Source of the DNA: Marmoricola sp. Leaf446
Lineage (GTDB): Bacteria; Actinomycetota; Actinomycetes; Propionibacteriales; Nocardioidaceae
Length of the DNA stretch: 64,000 nt
NCBI RefSeq assembly: GCF_001424755.1
Contig: NZ_LMRF01000006.1
Span: 629,015-693,014 of the forward strand
Direction of reading: 5' to 3'
The position numbers were made by a program, and so were the translations under genes. This document shows, piece after piece, positions 1-6,997 of this stretch (within the stretch, counting starts at the first letter, position 1; every line of letters starts with the position of its first letter). Below the pieces are notes generated by a model. That model was not told the origin of the DNA. It made no database searches and saw only the letters and a program-made list of their open reading frames with translations.

Positions 1-419
1 GCGTCGTCATCAAGGGGACCGACCGCAACCTGACGTGGAAGTTCCCGGAGACCTACGAGACGTCGGACGCGCAGCAGGCCTCGTCGCAGGACGAGGACGG
101 CGCGAAGTACGACCTCGCGATCGGCTTCAAGGCCGGCACCGACAGCCGCACCGAGGGCCAGGCGCTGGCGGACCGCGCCGACGCCGACCAGGAGGTCACC
201 GTCGACGAGGTGGAGGTGGGGGGCAAGCCCATCGTCACCACCGCGACGGACAGCACGTCGGGCAGCCTGCGCACCTACTTCTGGTCGCCCGACGGCGTCG
301 ACGGCACCTACGCGGTCCTCCTGTTCGCCTACGACACGACCGTGGCCGACACGCCGGGCGAGCGGCTCGACGAGGTCTACCAGACCGTCGGGTCCCTCGA
401 CCTCGAGGCAGCACCCTGA
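1..419 (+). CDS. Partial protein, paralogue of the lipoprotein at 752
   Basis: The reading frame is open from base 3 and ends at TGA 417-419. The N-terminus lies outside the window. The visible 138 residues run from a 'LTWKFPETYET' segment to 'VGSLDLEAAP'. They align by eye with the mature part of the lipoprotein at 752-1396: 'W+FPE Y T', a central 'VDEVEVGGKPIVT' matching 'PAEVEVGDLTWST', 'SPDGVDGTY' matching 'SPEGLDVTY', and a closing 'VGSLDLE' matching 'VGSFTLE'. It is therefore probably the secreted C-terminal domain of a small lipoprotein and a tandem duplicate of the next gene. No catalytic motif is visible, and function is unknown. Confidence 0.8.
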   Translation, partial: VVIKGTDRNLTWKFPETYETSDAQQASSQDEDGAKYDLAIGFKAGTDSRTEGQALADRADADQEVTVDEVEVGGKPIVTTATDSTSGSLRTYFWSPDGVDGTYAVLLFAYDTTVADTPGERLDEVYQTVGSLDLEAAP

Positions 420-472
420 CGGCCAGCGGCTTCGAGGTGGTCCAGGCCGACATCCGGGCGGCCGCCCGCCCC

Positions 473-643
473 GTGTGGTCCACGCCCCGGACCCACCCCT
501 CGACCACGGGACGGGTCGCCGCCGTCGGTCTCGCCGTCGGTCTCGCCTCCGCCCTGACCGGGTGCGGCGGCTCCGAGGACGACCGCTCCTCCCCCTCGTC
601 CTCCTCCTCCGCGCCCGTCGCCCCGGTGACGCCGAGCCGGTGA
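473..643 (+). CDS. Possible small lipoprotein or lipoprotein remnant (56 aa)
   Basis: A GTG-started frame encodes a basic segment, a hydrophobic stretch (VGLAVGLASAL), a lipobox-like LTGC and then a Gly/Ser/Asp-rich tail, ending at TGA 641-643. This is exactly the N-terminal architecture of an exported lipoprotein, but no folded domain follows. No good ribosome binding site precedes the GTG. It sits between two members of a lipoprotein family, so it may be the stranded signal peptide of a third, decayed member, or a genuine very short lipoprotein. Otherwise the 420-751 interval holds only the inverted repeat at 670-706. Confidence 0.35.
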   Translation: MWSTPRTHPSTTGRVAAVGLAVGLASALTGCGGSEDDRSSPSSSSSAPVAPVTPSR

Positions 644-669
644 GCCGTCCGGCTGCCTCTCGGTAACGA

Positions 670-706
670 GCACGACCGGCCCGAAACCCGGGCACGTCGG
701 TCGTGC
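670..706. repeat. Inverted repeat upstream of lipoprotein gene
   Basis: Perfect 9-bp arms (GCACGACCG and its complement, 670-678 and 698-706) lie about 45 bases before the lipoprotein start at 752. It could be an operator or a hairpin terminator for the upstream gene. No T-tract follows it. Confidence 0.35.
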
Positions 707-751
707 GGTCGCTACCGTCGTGCTCCGGCCACACACACCCTCGGGGGACGC

Positions 752-1396
752 ATGACCCGGATCCACCCACGCCGCCTGCTCGGCGCCGCGACCGCGCTCG
801 TGCTCACGGCCGGCCTCGCCGCCTGCGGCGGTTCGGGCACCGAGGCCGGGGCTGCTCCCGAGGGGAAGCCCGAGGCCGAGTCCGCGTCCCCCTCGCCCCG
901 AGTGCTCGACCCCGACGACGACCTGCTGCAGCGACCGATCCTGGCCAAGGAGTTCCCCGGCACCGGGCTGGACGCGCAGTGGCGCTTCCCCGAGGGCTAC
1001 ACCACCTCGCCCGACCTGCGGATGGCCTCCCTGAGCGCGGACGGGCTCGAGGTCACGATGGGCGTGGGCCTGATCGGCGACAAGGTCCAGCAGGAGGCGT
1101 ATCAGGACATGCTGGACGAGATCGAGGCGGACGCACCGCCGGAGGCCGACTACCAGCCCGCCGAGGTGGAGGTCGGGGACCTCACGTGGTCCACCGTCAC
1201 CGGCGGGGACGACGACTCGACCCTGGTGGTCTACCTCGCGAGCCCCGAGGGCCTCGACGTGACCTACCAGCTGGTGTGGCAGGCCTCGGCCGCCCCGGAC
1301 GACGTGCCGGACCGCCGCACCGAGGAGTTCGAGCAGTTCGTCGGCTCCTTCACCCTCGAGCCCGCCGAGGACGGCATCACCTCCTCGACCGGGTGA
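752..1396 (+). CDS. Small secreted lipoprotein, function unknown
   Basis: The protein has 214 aa. The N-terminus has Arg residues, a hydrophobic core (ATALVLTAGL) and a lipobox LAAC, with the lipidated Cys near residue 28, so it is expected to be anchored on the outer face of the membrane. A low-complexity acidic/Ser/Pro linker follows, then a globular domain starting at 'AQWRFPEGY'. A GGGGGA ribosome binding site lies 4-9 bases before ATG 752. The preceding partial gene encodes the same domain, so the two form a tandem duplicated pair. No enzymatic motif is visible, so a role in the envelope is an inference from localisation only. Confidence 0.85.
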   Translation: MTRIHPRRLLGAATALVLTAGLAACGGSGTEAGAAPEGKPEAESASPSPRVLDPDDDLLQRPILAKEFPGTGLDAQWRFPEGYTTSPDLRMASLSADGLEVTMGVGLIGDKVQQEAYQDMLDEIEADAPPEADYQPAEVEVGDLTWSTVTGGDDDSTLVVYLASPEGLDVTYQLVWQASAAPDDVPDRRTEEFEQFVGSFTLEPAEDGITSSTG

Positions 1397-1422
1397 CGCA
1401 GCAGCGCCCGGACCGGTGGGGC

Positions 1423-1881
1423 TCAGGCGTCGCCGGCGGGCACGAGCGCGGCCAGCACGACGCCGGCGTCCACGTCGCGGAGCAGGTCGGCCCGGGTGAC
1501 GATGCCGTCCGCGCCCACGGCCGCCTCGGCGAGCAGCACCGCCGCCTGGCCGCCCTTCACGGCGCGGGCGAGCCACGCGTGGTCGAGGGAGTGCAGCGGG
1601 ATCCGGCTGGCGTCCTCGCCCCCGATCCGCAGCAGCAGCTCGGCACGGGTCCGGCCGGTGCGGGTCAGCAGGCAGCCGTTGGCGGGCTGCAGGTCGAGGT
1701 CGTCGGTCTGCGCGACCGGGCGGAACCCGCGCAGCGCGAACAGCTTCTTCATCGCGTCGTGCGCACCGCCGCCCTGCACGACGGGGACGGGCGGGAGCTG
1801 GAGCACGAGGAAGTCGGGGCCGGCGTGGGTGGCCCAGCGGACCTCGGGGCGCAGGTCGTCGTCGGGGGGAAGGTCGCTCAC
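1423..1881 (-). CDS. Conserved-looking hypothetical protein (152 aa)
   Basis: The protein is soluble, with no signal peptide or membrane span. Its middle is hydrophobic-acidic ('PDFLVLQLPPVPVVQGGGAHDAMKKLFALRGFRP') and its end is Ala/Val-rich. I do not recognise the family. The GTG start at 1881 is favoured because a CAGGCT hexamer (1888-1893, minus strand) sits 6 bases upstream, as in other apparent leaderless genes here. It is convergent with the lipoprotein gene, 26 bases apart. Confidence 0.7.
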   Translation of the reverse strand: MSDLPPDDDLRPEVRWATHAGPDFLVLQLPPVPVVQGGGAHDAMKKLFALRGFRPVAQTDDLDLQPANGCLLTRTGRTRAELLLRIGGEDASRIPLHSLDHAWLARAVKGGQAAVLLAEAAVGADGIVTRADLLRDVDAGVVLAALVPAGDA

Positions 1882-1887
1882 GCGTCC

Positions 1888-1893
1888 AGCCTG
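1888..1893 (-). promoter_or_regulatory. Candidate -10 element of the gene starting at 1881
   Basis: CAGGCT (5/6 to TAGGCT) on the minus strand, 6 bases before the GTG. This fits a leaderless transcript. No -35 was identified. Confidence 0.35.
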
Positions 1894-1985
1894 TCAGGCG
1901 CCGGTCGGGCTCCGGCCCTGGCCCGGCCCGGGGGCGCGCCGCCGGGACGTGGCGCTCGGACTGCCCGTCGTCCCGGGTCCCGGGT

Positions 1986-1991
1986 GATACT
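1986..1991 (+). promoter_or_regulatory. Candidate -10 element of the DUF1905 gene
   Basis: GATACT (5/6 to TATACT), preceded by a TG-like context, ends 6 bases before ATG 1998. No ribosome binding site is present, so a leaderless transcript is likely. Confidence 0.45.
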
Positions 1992-1997
1992 CGTGCG

Positions 1998-2297
1998 ATG
2001 GACTTCGAGTTCACCGGCGAGGTCGTGGAGTGGCGCGGCCCGGCGCCGTACTGGTTCCTGCGGGTGCCGGCCGAGGAGACCGAGGACATCAAGCTCGCCG
2101 CCAAGGGGCTGGAGTACTGGGGCCAGGTGCCGGTCACGGTCCGCATCCACGGCACGCTCTTCACGACCGCGCTGTTCCCCCGGGACGGCCGCTACCTGGT
2201 GCCGCTCAAGGTCGCCGCGCGACGGCTCGCCGGGATCGACGTGGAGACCGACCTCGAGCTCGCCGCCGGGCTCGACGTCGGCCGCACCGACCGCTGA
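1998..2297 (+). CDS. DUF1905 domain protein
   Basis: This 99-aa protein matches the DUF1905 pattern: 'FTGEVVEWRGPAPYWFLRVPAE', then 'YWGQVPVTVRIHGTLFTTALFPRDGRYLVPLKVAARR'. The family is a small beta-barrel found in many actinobacteria and sometimes fused to YdeI-like domains. Its biochemical role is not established. There is no signal peptide. It stands alone and converges on the DUF2231 gene with a single base between the two stop codons. Confidence 0.88.
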   Translation: MDFEFTGEVVEWRGPAPYWFLRVPAEETEDIKLAAKGLEYWGQVPVTVRIHGTLFTTALFPRDGRYLVPLKVAARRLAGIDVETDLELAAGLDVGRTDR

Positions 2298-2298
2298 C

Positions 2299-2853
2299 TC
2301 AGGTCGCGTCGTACGCCGGGTGGTGGCTGCCGACCTTCTTGGCGAGCGACAGGTGTCCCCCGAGGTAGGCACCCACGCTCGAGACTGTCGCCCCGGCCAG
2401 GGCCCAGGCGCGCCCGGCGCGGTGGTCCCCCCGTCGTCGGGCGAGGTACGACGCGGCGTACAGGCCGATCGAGGCCCCGTTGGTGGCCGCGTGGACGAGG
2501 CCAACCCGCTGCTCGCGCTGCCCGGTGCCGGACCACTCGGCCCAGCCGGTCCAGGCGGTGGGGCCGGCGAACAGGAGGCCGGTGGCGACGAGTCGCTGGG
2601 CCGAACCGGCCGCGCCCGCGCCGCCGACGACGTCGAGCACGCCTGCCGAGGTCCAGCTGCCGAGCACGAGGTTGGTCAGCACCGGGTGCAGCGCGTGGCC
2701 GACCTGGTCGCCGCGCAGCACCCGGCCGCGGACCCCGCTGCCGAAGAGCCTCGTGACGTGCGGACGCAGCGCGCCGACCGCTCCGTCGAGGGCGGTGGCG
2801 TCCTCCAGGGCCAGGGTGGCGCGGACGAGGGCGGGGCGGTGGTGGGTCGACAT
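2299..2853 (-). CDS. DUF2231-type membrane protein
   Basis: The protein has 184 aa. The segment 'GHALHPVLTNLVLGSWTSAGVLDVVGG' is the hallmark of the DUF2231 family, which has a conserved HPxL before the first membrane span. About four hydrophobic segments follow and the C-terminus is short. It is presumably an integral inner-membrane protein. Family members are often predicted redox or metal-associated membrane proteins, but no function is proven. ATG 2853 is chosen because GAGGAGG lies just upstream. It appears monocistronic. Confidence 0.8.
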   Translation of the reverse strand: MSTHHRPALVRATLALEDATALDGAVGALRPHVTRLFGSGVRGRVLRGDQVGHALHPVLTNLVLGSWTSAGVLDVVGGAGAAGSAQRLVATGLLFAGPTAWTGWAEWSGTGQREQRVGLVHAATNGASIGLYAASYLARRRGDHRAGRAWALAGATVSSVGAYLGGHLSLAKKVGSHHPAYDAT

Positions 2854-2942
2854 GGGGCCTCCTCGGTCGCCCCGGCGCGTCCGGGGTGGTCCCACTGTCG
2901 TCCCGTCACGCGGGCCTGACAACACCTCGCCCGGCCGGTGGG

Positions 2943-3929
2943 TCAGCGCTCGACCCGGCCCACCACGGGGTTCAGCTCGGAGGCGGCGATCCCACCCGGC
3001 TCGACACCCGGGAGGAACTCCCGCCAGGTGCCGCTGATCAGCGTGGGCGACTCCACGACGCGGGCGCCGTCGACGAAGTAGGTCGTGGCCAGCGCCCGGC
3101 GCGGCTGGGTGGTCAGGTTGGGGCCGGCGGTGTGGAAGCACAGCGCGGAGTGGAACGACACGTCCCCGACGGCGAACGGCTGCGACTCGACCGCGACACC
3201 GCGCTCGGCGAAGCGGTCGGCGACGGCGGCGTCGTACGACGTGCCGACCTTGTCGAAGGCGAGGTCGGCCACCTGCTCGCGGACGTCGCGGCCGCGGGCG
3301 AACGACAGCGGGCCCATCCGGCCGGGGATCGCCGACATCGGCATCCACGCGGTGACCGCCTGGACCGTCTGGAGCGGGAAGTGCTCGGCGTCGTGGTGCC
3401 ACGGGGTGCGGCCGCAGCCGGGCTCCTTGGACAGCGCGTTGTCGTGGTAGAGCCGTACGCCGGTCTCGCCCAGCAGCGACGCCGCCAGCCCGCCGAGGCG
3501 GGGCGAGAGCGCGACCGCGCGCATCAGGTCGTCGTGCAGCCACATCTGCTCCAGCGCGGTGAACCGGCCGGCCACGTCGTCGCCGTGCTCGGCCCGGAGC
3601 AGCACCTCGAGCCGCTCGGCGAGACGGCGCACGACGGCGGGCGAGAGCACGCCCGGCAGCCGCACGAAGGCGTCGCGGGCGAACTGCTCGACGGCGTCGC
3701 GCGGCAGGTCGTAGGGCTCGGCCAGCTCGTGCGCCAGCTGCTCGTCCGACGCGGGGTCGACGGGCGGGAGCCCCGGGCCGGCGACCAGGTCGGTCGGGGC
3801 CTGCTCGTTGACGGCCAGGGTGACGTACCAGTCCCACCAGTCCTGGTCGTCGCCCGCCCAGTCCTGCTCGAGCCCGCCCTCGCGGTTCTGCGCGGGGAGT
3901 CGCTCGTTGACCTCGGGGTTCACAGCCAC
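2943..3929 (-). CDS. PhyH-family Fe(II)/2-oxoglutarate dioxygenase
   Basis: The protein has 328 aa. Residues from about 80 onward carry the phytanoyl-CoA dioxygenase fold: 'DAFVRLPGVLSPAVVRRL', then the metal-binding HxD in 'TPWHHDAEHF', and the distal His plus 2-oxoglutarate-binding Arg in 'CFHTAGPNLTTQPRRALATTYF'. Such enzymes hydroxylate small molecules and natural products using Fe(II), 2-oxoglutarate and O2. The first ~75 residues are an acidic, Trp-rich extension. It overlaps the end of the upstream methyltransferase gene by 10 bases, so the two are co-transcribed and probably act on the same substrate. The substrate is unknown; it lacks the motif spacing I would expect of ectoine hydroxylase. 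Confidence 0.88.
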   Translation of the reverse strand: MAVNPEVNERLPAQNREGGLEQDWAGDDQDWWDWYVTLAVNEQAPTDLVAGPGLPPVDPASDEQLAHELAEPYDLPRDAVEQFARDAFVRLPGVLSPAVVRRLAERLEVLLRAEHGDDVAGRFTALEQMWLHDDLMRAVALSPRLGGLAASLLGETGVRLYHDNALSKEPGCGRTPWHHDAEHFPLQTVQAVTAWMPMSAIPGRMGPLSFARGRDVREQVADLAFDKVGTSYDAAVADRFAERGVAVESQPFAVGDVSFHSALCFHTAGPNLTTQPRRALATTYFVDGARVVESPTLISGTWREFLPGVEPGGIAASELNPVVGRVER

Positions 3930-4732
3930 AGCAGTGCCGCCTCGTGCTCGAAGGTGTAGGAGCCGGCGGAGTCGCGGCAGGAGGCGAGGTAGTCGCCGAG
4001 CACCGGCGCCGCCTCCATCTCCTCCAGCGACACCCCGGTGTCGAAGGCGCAGCGTTGCAGGAAGCCCTCCACGACCGCGCGGTCGCCCGTGCCGGTGCGG
4101 TAGCGCACCCGCTGCTCGCGCACGTCGGCCCCGGCGCCGGCGAGGGCGTCACGCACCTGCTCCGCGGTGGTGTACGGCGTTGCGTCGCGCACGCCGGCGC
4201 GGAACGCGTCGTAGAAGACCAGGTAGTGCGAGGCGGCGGTGGCCTGGGCGACCAGGCCCAGCCCGCCCGGGGCGATCGCGGCGACGAAGCGCTCGGCGGC
4301 GGCGTCCAGCTCGGCCGGGGGCAGGGCGTAGAGCGCGTGGGTGGCCCAGACGACGTCGTACGCCGTGTGCTCGGGCGCCAGGTCCTGCAGCGTGGTCACC
4401 AGCTCGTGGCGGGCGACGAAGGGCGGGCGGAGCGCTCCCCCGGCCTCCCGCACCGAGAACTCCGAGGGGTCGAGCAGGTCGTAGGCGACGTCGGGCAGCC
4501 CGGCCAGGTCGACGTGGCGCAGCAGCGCGGTCGGCCACTTGCCGCTGCCGCAGGCGACGTCGAGCAGCGACCAGCCCTCGTGGGCGCGCTCTGCGAGCAG
4601 GGTGCGCCAGTCGGCGGCCAGCGCGAGCTGGCGGTAGTCCTCGGTGGCCAGGGCGTAGAACGCCTCCATGCCGGTGCGCCCCGCCTCGCTCCAGTGCTCG
4701 AGGCTGCGTGCGGCGGTGTCGCCGGTGGTCAT
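3920..4732 (-). CDS. Class I SAM-dependent methyltransferase
   Basis: The protein has 270 aa. Motif I is 'SLLDVACGSGKWP' near residue 55, followed by the acidic loop and 'YDVVWATHALYALPP' (motif IV-like) and 'GGLGLVAQA'. The layout resembles histamine-N-methyltransferase-like enzymes, but the acceptor cannot be read from the sequence. ATG 4732 is preceded by GAGGGG. It is translationally coupled to the PhyH oxygenase (10-base overlap) and divergent from a second methyltransferase 65 bases away. The three genes look like a small tailoring cassette. Confidence 0.88.
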   Translation of the reverse strand: MTTGDTAARSLEHWSEAGRTGMEAFYALATEDYRQLALAADWRTLLAERAHEGWSLLDVACGSGKWPTALLRHVDLAGLPDVAYDLLDPSEFSVREAGGALRPPFVARHELVTTLQDLAPEHTAYDVVWATHALYALPPAELDAAAERFVAAIAPGGLGLVAQATAASHYLVFYDAFRAGVRDATPYTTAEQVRDALAGAGADVREQRVRYRTGTGDRAVVEGFLQRCAFDTGVSLEEMEAAPVLGDYLASCRDSAGSYTFEHEAALLWL

Positions 4733-4797
4733 GGGAGCCCCTCACCCGGTCGTCCGAGAGCGGCACCCGTGATGGGCCGCGTGCTTGACTCGCCGAG

Positions 4798-5688
4798 GTG
4801 ACCAACCTAACGCGGGCCCCCTCGCCGGGACCCGCGCCGCAGGTGCGGCAGGACGCCGGCCCCGGGCTGCTCGACGCGCTGCGCGAGGCCCACCGCGGGG
4901 CCGGGCCGCTCCCGGCGCTGGCGCCCGAGGGGTACGCCCGCGACCACGCCGCCTTCGAGGCCCGCTCCGACCAGCGCGCGCTGATCGCCGACCACCTGTG
5001 CGCCCGGCTCGCCGGTCGTCCCACCGGCCCGGTCTCGGTGCTGTCGGTGGGCTGCGGCGACGGGGCGCTCGACGCGCAGGTCGCGCGCGCGGCCGTCGAC
5101 GTCGTGCAGCCACGACCGGTCCGCTACGTCGGGGTCGACCCGTGGGCCGGCAGCACCCGGTCCTGGGCGGCGGCGATGGCGGGGCTGCGCCGCGACGCGC
5201 TGAGCGCCGAGCCGCAGGTCGCGACGTTCGCCGACGCCCGGCTGACGGGCGGGTTCGACGTCGTCACCTTCGTGCACTCGATGTACTACGTGCCCGACGT
5301 CGCGGTCGCGCTGCGAGCGGCCCACGACCTGCTCCGGCCGGGCGGCGAGCTGCTCGTGCTCAGCGGCCCCCGCGGCGTGCTCAACGCGCTCACCGACGTG
5401 CTCGCGCCCCCGGTGGCGGGGCACCGGCAGTGGTTCAGCGAGGACGTCGCCCGCGGTCTCGCCGACGCCGGGCTGCGTGCCGAGCCGACCACCACCCTGG
5501 GGGCGCGCCTCGACCTCGTCGACGCGAGCGACCGGGTCCTCGACTTCACGGTGCAGGGCAGGCTCACCCCGCGGCTGCGCCCGCTGGTGCGGGAGTACCT
5601 CGCGGCCGTGGCCCGCACCGACCCGGCGTACGACGGGCCGCGGGTGCCGCACCCCGTCGACGTCCACCGGGTCGTGCGCGCCGCCTGA
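4798..5688 (+). CDS. Class I SAM-dependent methyltransferase, divergent from the PhyH pair
   Basis: The protein has 296 aa from a GTG start. Motif I is 'VSVLSVGCGDGALDAQVA', with a 'YVGVDPW' acidic loop, 'GGFDVVTFVHSMYYVPD' (motif IV) and 'LRPGGELLVLSG' (post-motif). The opening ('LLDALREAHRG...YARDHAAFEARSDQRALIADHL') resembles histamine N-methyltransferase-like proteins. It is only distantly similar to the divergent methyltransferase at 3920, so the pair is not a recent duplication. The shared 65-base intergenic region suggests common control. The substrate is unknown. Confidence 0.85.
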   Translation: MTNLTRAPSPGPAPQVRQDAGPGLLDALREAHRGAGPLPALAPEGYARDHAAFEARSDQRALIADHLCARLAGRPTGPVSVLSVGCGDGALDAQVARAAVDVVQPRPVRYVGVDPWAGSTRSWAAAMAGLRRDALSAEPQVATFADARLTGGFDVVTFVHSMYYVPDVAVALRAAHDLLRPGGELLVLSGPRGVLNALTDVLAPPVAGHRQWFSEDVARGLADAGLRAEPTTTLGARLDLVDASDRVLDFTVQGRLTPRLRPLVREYLAAVARTDPAYDGPRVPHPVDVHRVVRAA

Positions 5689-5748
5689 GGGGACCAACGT
5701 CACACTGCGACCTCGTCTCGGCCTCCCCCGCACCGGGCACGGTGAGGT

Positions 5749-6279
5749 ATGAGCAACGACAACGCCGCACAGGCACGCGAAGGACTGCTGGACAGCGTCA
5801 AGGGCAAGGCCAAGGAAGTGGCCGGAGCCGTGACCGGGAAGGACGAGCTGGTCGAGGAGGGCCAGCTCCAGCAGGCCGAGGCCGCCAACCGCAAGCAGGC
5901 TGTCGCTGACGAGGCCGTGGCCGACGCCAAGCGCGAGGAGGCCTCGCAGGAGCTCCGCGAGACCAGCCGCGAGGCCGCCCGCGAGCAGGGCGAGGCCCAG
6001 AAGGACGCCGCCAAGGCGGAGTCGCAGGTCGAGGACCGCCGCGAGGGCGAGCACGACGCCGCCGAGCGCGACGCCGCCCAGCTGGCCGCCGCCGAGCGCG
6101 CCAAGGCCGAGCGCGACGCCGAGCAGCTCGCCGAGAAGAACCTGCAGGACGCGGAGCGCGAGGTGCGCTCCGCCGACGCCACCGAGCAGCAGGCCGCTGC
6201 CGAGAAGGCGCGCCTCGAGCGCGAGGCCACCCAGGCCGACGTACAGGCCGCGCAGCTGCGCGCCGACACCGAGAAGTGA
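5749..6279 (+). CDS. CsbD-like stress protein with long coiled coil
   Basis: The protein has 176 aa. The N-terminal ~35 residues ('LLDSVKGKAKEVAGAVTGKDELVEEGQLQQAEA') match the CsbD family of small stress-induced proteins. The rest is an extended Ala/Glu/Arg/Lys heptad-rich coiled coil with no Cys or aromatic residues. It is soluble and highly charged. The next gene starts 11 bases after the stop and also encodes a coiled coil, so the two are probably one operon and may hetero-oligomerise. Function is inferred only as general stress or cell-structure related. Confidence 0.8.
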   Translation: MSNDNAAQAREGLLDSVKGKAKEVAGAVTGKDELVEEGQLQQAEAANRKQAVADEAVADAKREEASQELRETSREAAREQGEAQKDAAKAESQVEDRREGEHDAAERDAAQLAAAERAKAERDAEQLAEKNLQDAEREVRSADATEQQAAAEKARLEREATQADVQAAQLRADTEK

Positions 6280-6290
6280 GGACCCACCCC

Positions 6291-6938
6291 ATGATCAAGA
6301 CCCTGATCGCCCTGCCCTACGAGATCGCCCGCTTTCCCCTGACGGTCGTCGACCGTCGGCTGAGCAGCCGGGTCGCGGACGACGCCCCCGCGCGTCTCGG
6401 CTTCGACCGCGTCGTCGGCTCCACCGACAAGCTGGCCGGCACGCTGCTGTTCAACGAGCAGCTGACCCGGCGCGGCACCGACCGCCTGGAGCGCTCGGCC
6501 AAGCTCGCGACCGCCACCCAGCTCGAGGCCGAGGCCGCCGAGCGTCGCCGCGAGGCCTCCAAGAAGTCCGCCGCCGCGCGCCGCAAGGCCGCCAAGCAGC
6601 GCGAGCAGGCCCAGGACAAGGCCGCGTCCGGGCTGAAGGAGGCCGACGTCGCCGAGGCGAAGGGCAAGGCCGAGGCCGAGAAGAAGGCCGCGCAGGTCGC
6701 CGCCGACAAGAAGGCCGCCGCGGACAAGAAGGCGCAGGACCGCAAGGACGCCGTCGAGAAGCAGAAGGCCGCGGAGCAGAAGCGCGCCGAGGACAAGAAG
6801 GCCGCCGCCCAGCGCGAGGCCAAGGCCGAGCTCGACGACGCCAAGGCGTCGAAGAAGGCCGCCGACGACGCCCGCGCCGACGCCGAGCGCCTCGAGCAGC
6901 TCACCGAGACCAAGAAGCAGGAGCGCAAGGACAGCTGA
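6291..6938 (+). CDS. Lys/Ala/Glu-rich coiled-coil protein, partner of CsbD-like gene
   Basis: The protein has 215 aa. Residues 1-60 are a non-repetitive head ('MIKTLIALPYEIARFPLTVVDRRL...FDRVVGSTDKLAGTLLFN'), and residues ~70-215 are a nearly uninterrupted Lys/Ala/Glu coiled coil. An in-frame GTG at 6276 overlaps the previous stop, but ATG 6291 has TGAGGA about 9 bases upstream and is preferred. The tail resembles low-complexity regions of TolA or IF-2, but this is composition, not homology. The gene ends just before a strong hairpin. Confidence 0.75.
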   Translation: MIKTLIALPYEIARFPLTVVDRRLSSRVADDAPARLGFDRVVGSTDKLAGTLLFNEQLTRRGTDRLERSAKLATATQLEAEAAERRREASKKSAAARRKAAKQREQAQDKAASGLKEADVAEAKGKAEAEKKAAQVAADKKAAADKKAQDRKDAVEKQKAAEQKRAEDKKAAAQREAKAELDDAKASKKAADDARADAERLEQLTETKKQERKDS

Positions 6939-6959
6939 CCCGCTGACCTCCCGCTCGAC

Positions 6960-6993
6960 CAGCAGCCCGCGACCTCCCGGTCGTGGGCTGCTG
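6960..6993. terminator. Strong bidirectional hairpin between convergent genes
   Basis: The arms are 15 bp (CAGCAGCCCGCGACC, 6960-6974, and its complement, 6979-6993, with one G-T pair) around a 4-base loop. It sits between the coiled-coil gene (+) and the sensor kinase (-), so it can terminate either transcript. Only a weak T-rich tail (TCGTCT) follows on the plus strand. Confidence 0.75.
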
Positions 6994-6997
6994 TCGT

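Noticed and set aside
2943..3929. Ectoine hydroxylase assignment for the PhyH enzyme
   Set aside because: No ectABC genes nearby and no matching active-site spacing that I can see; only PhyH family is supported.
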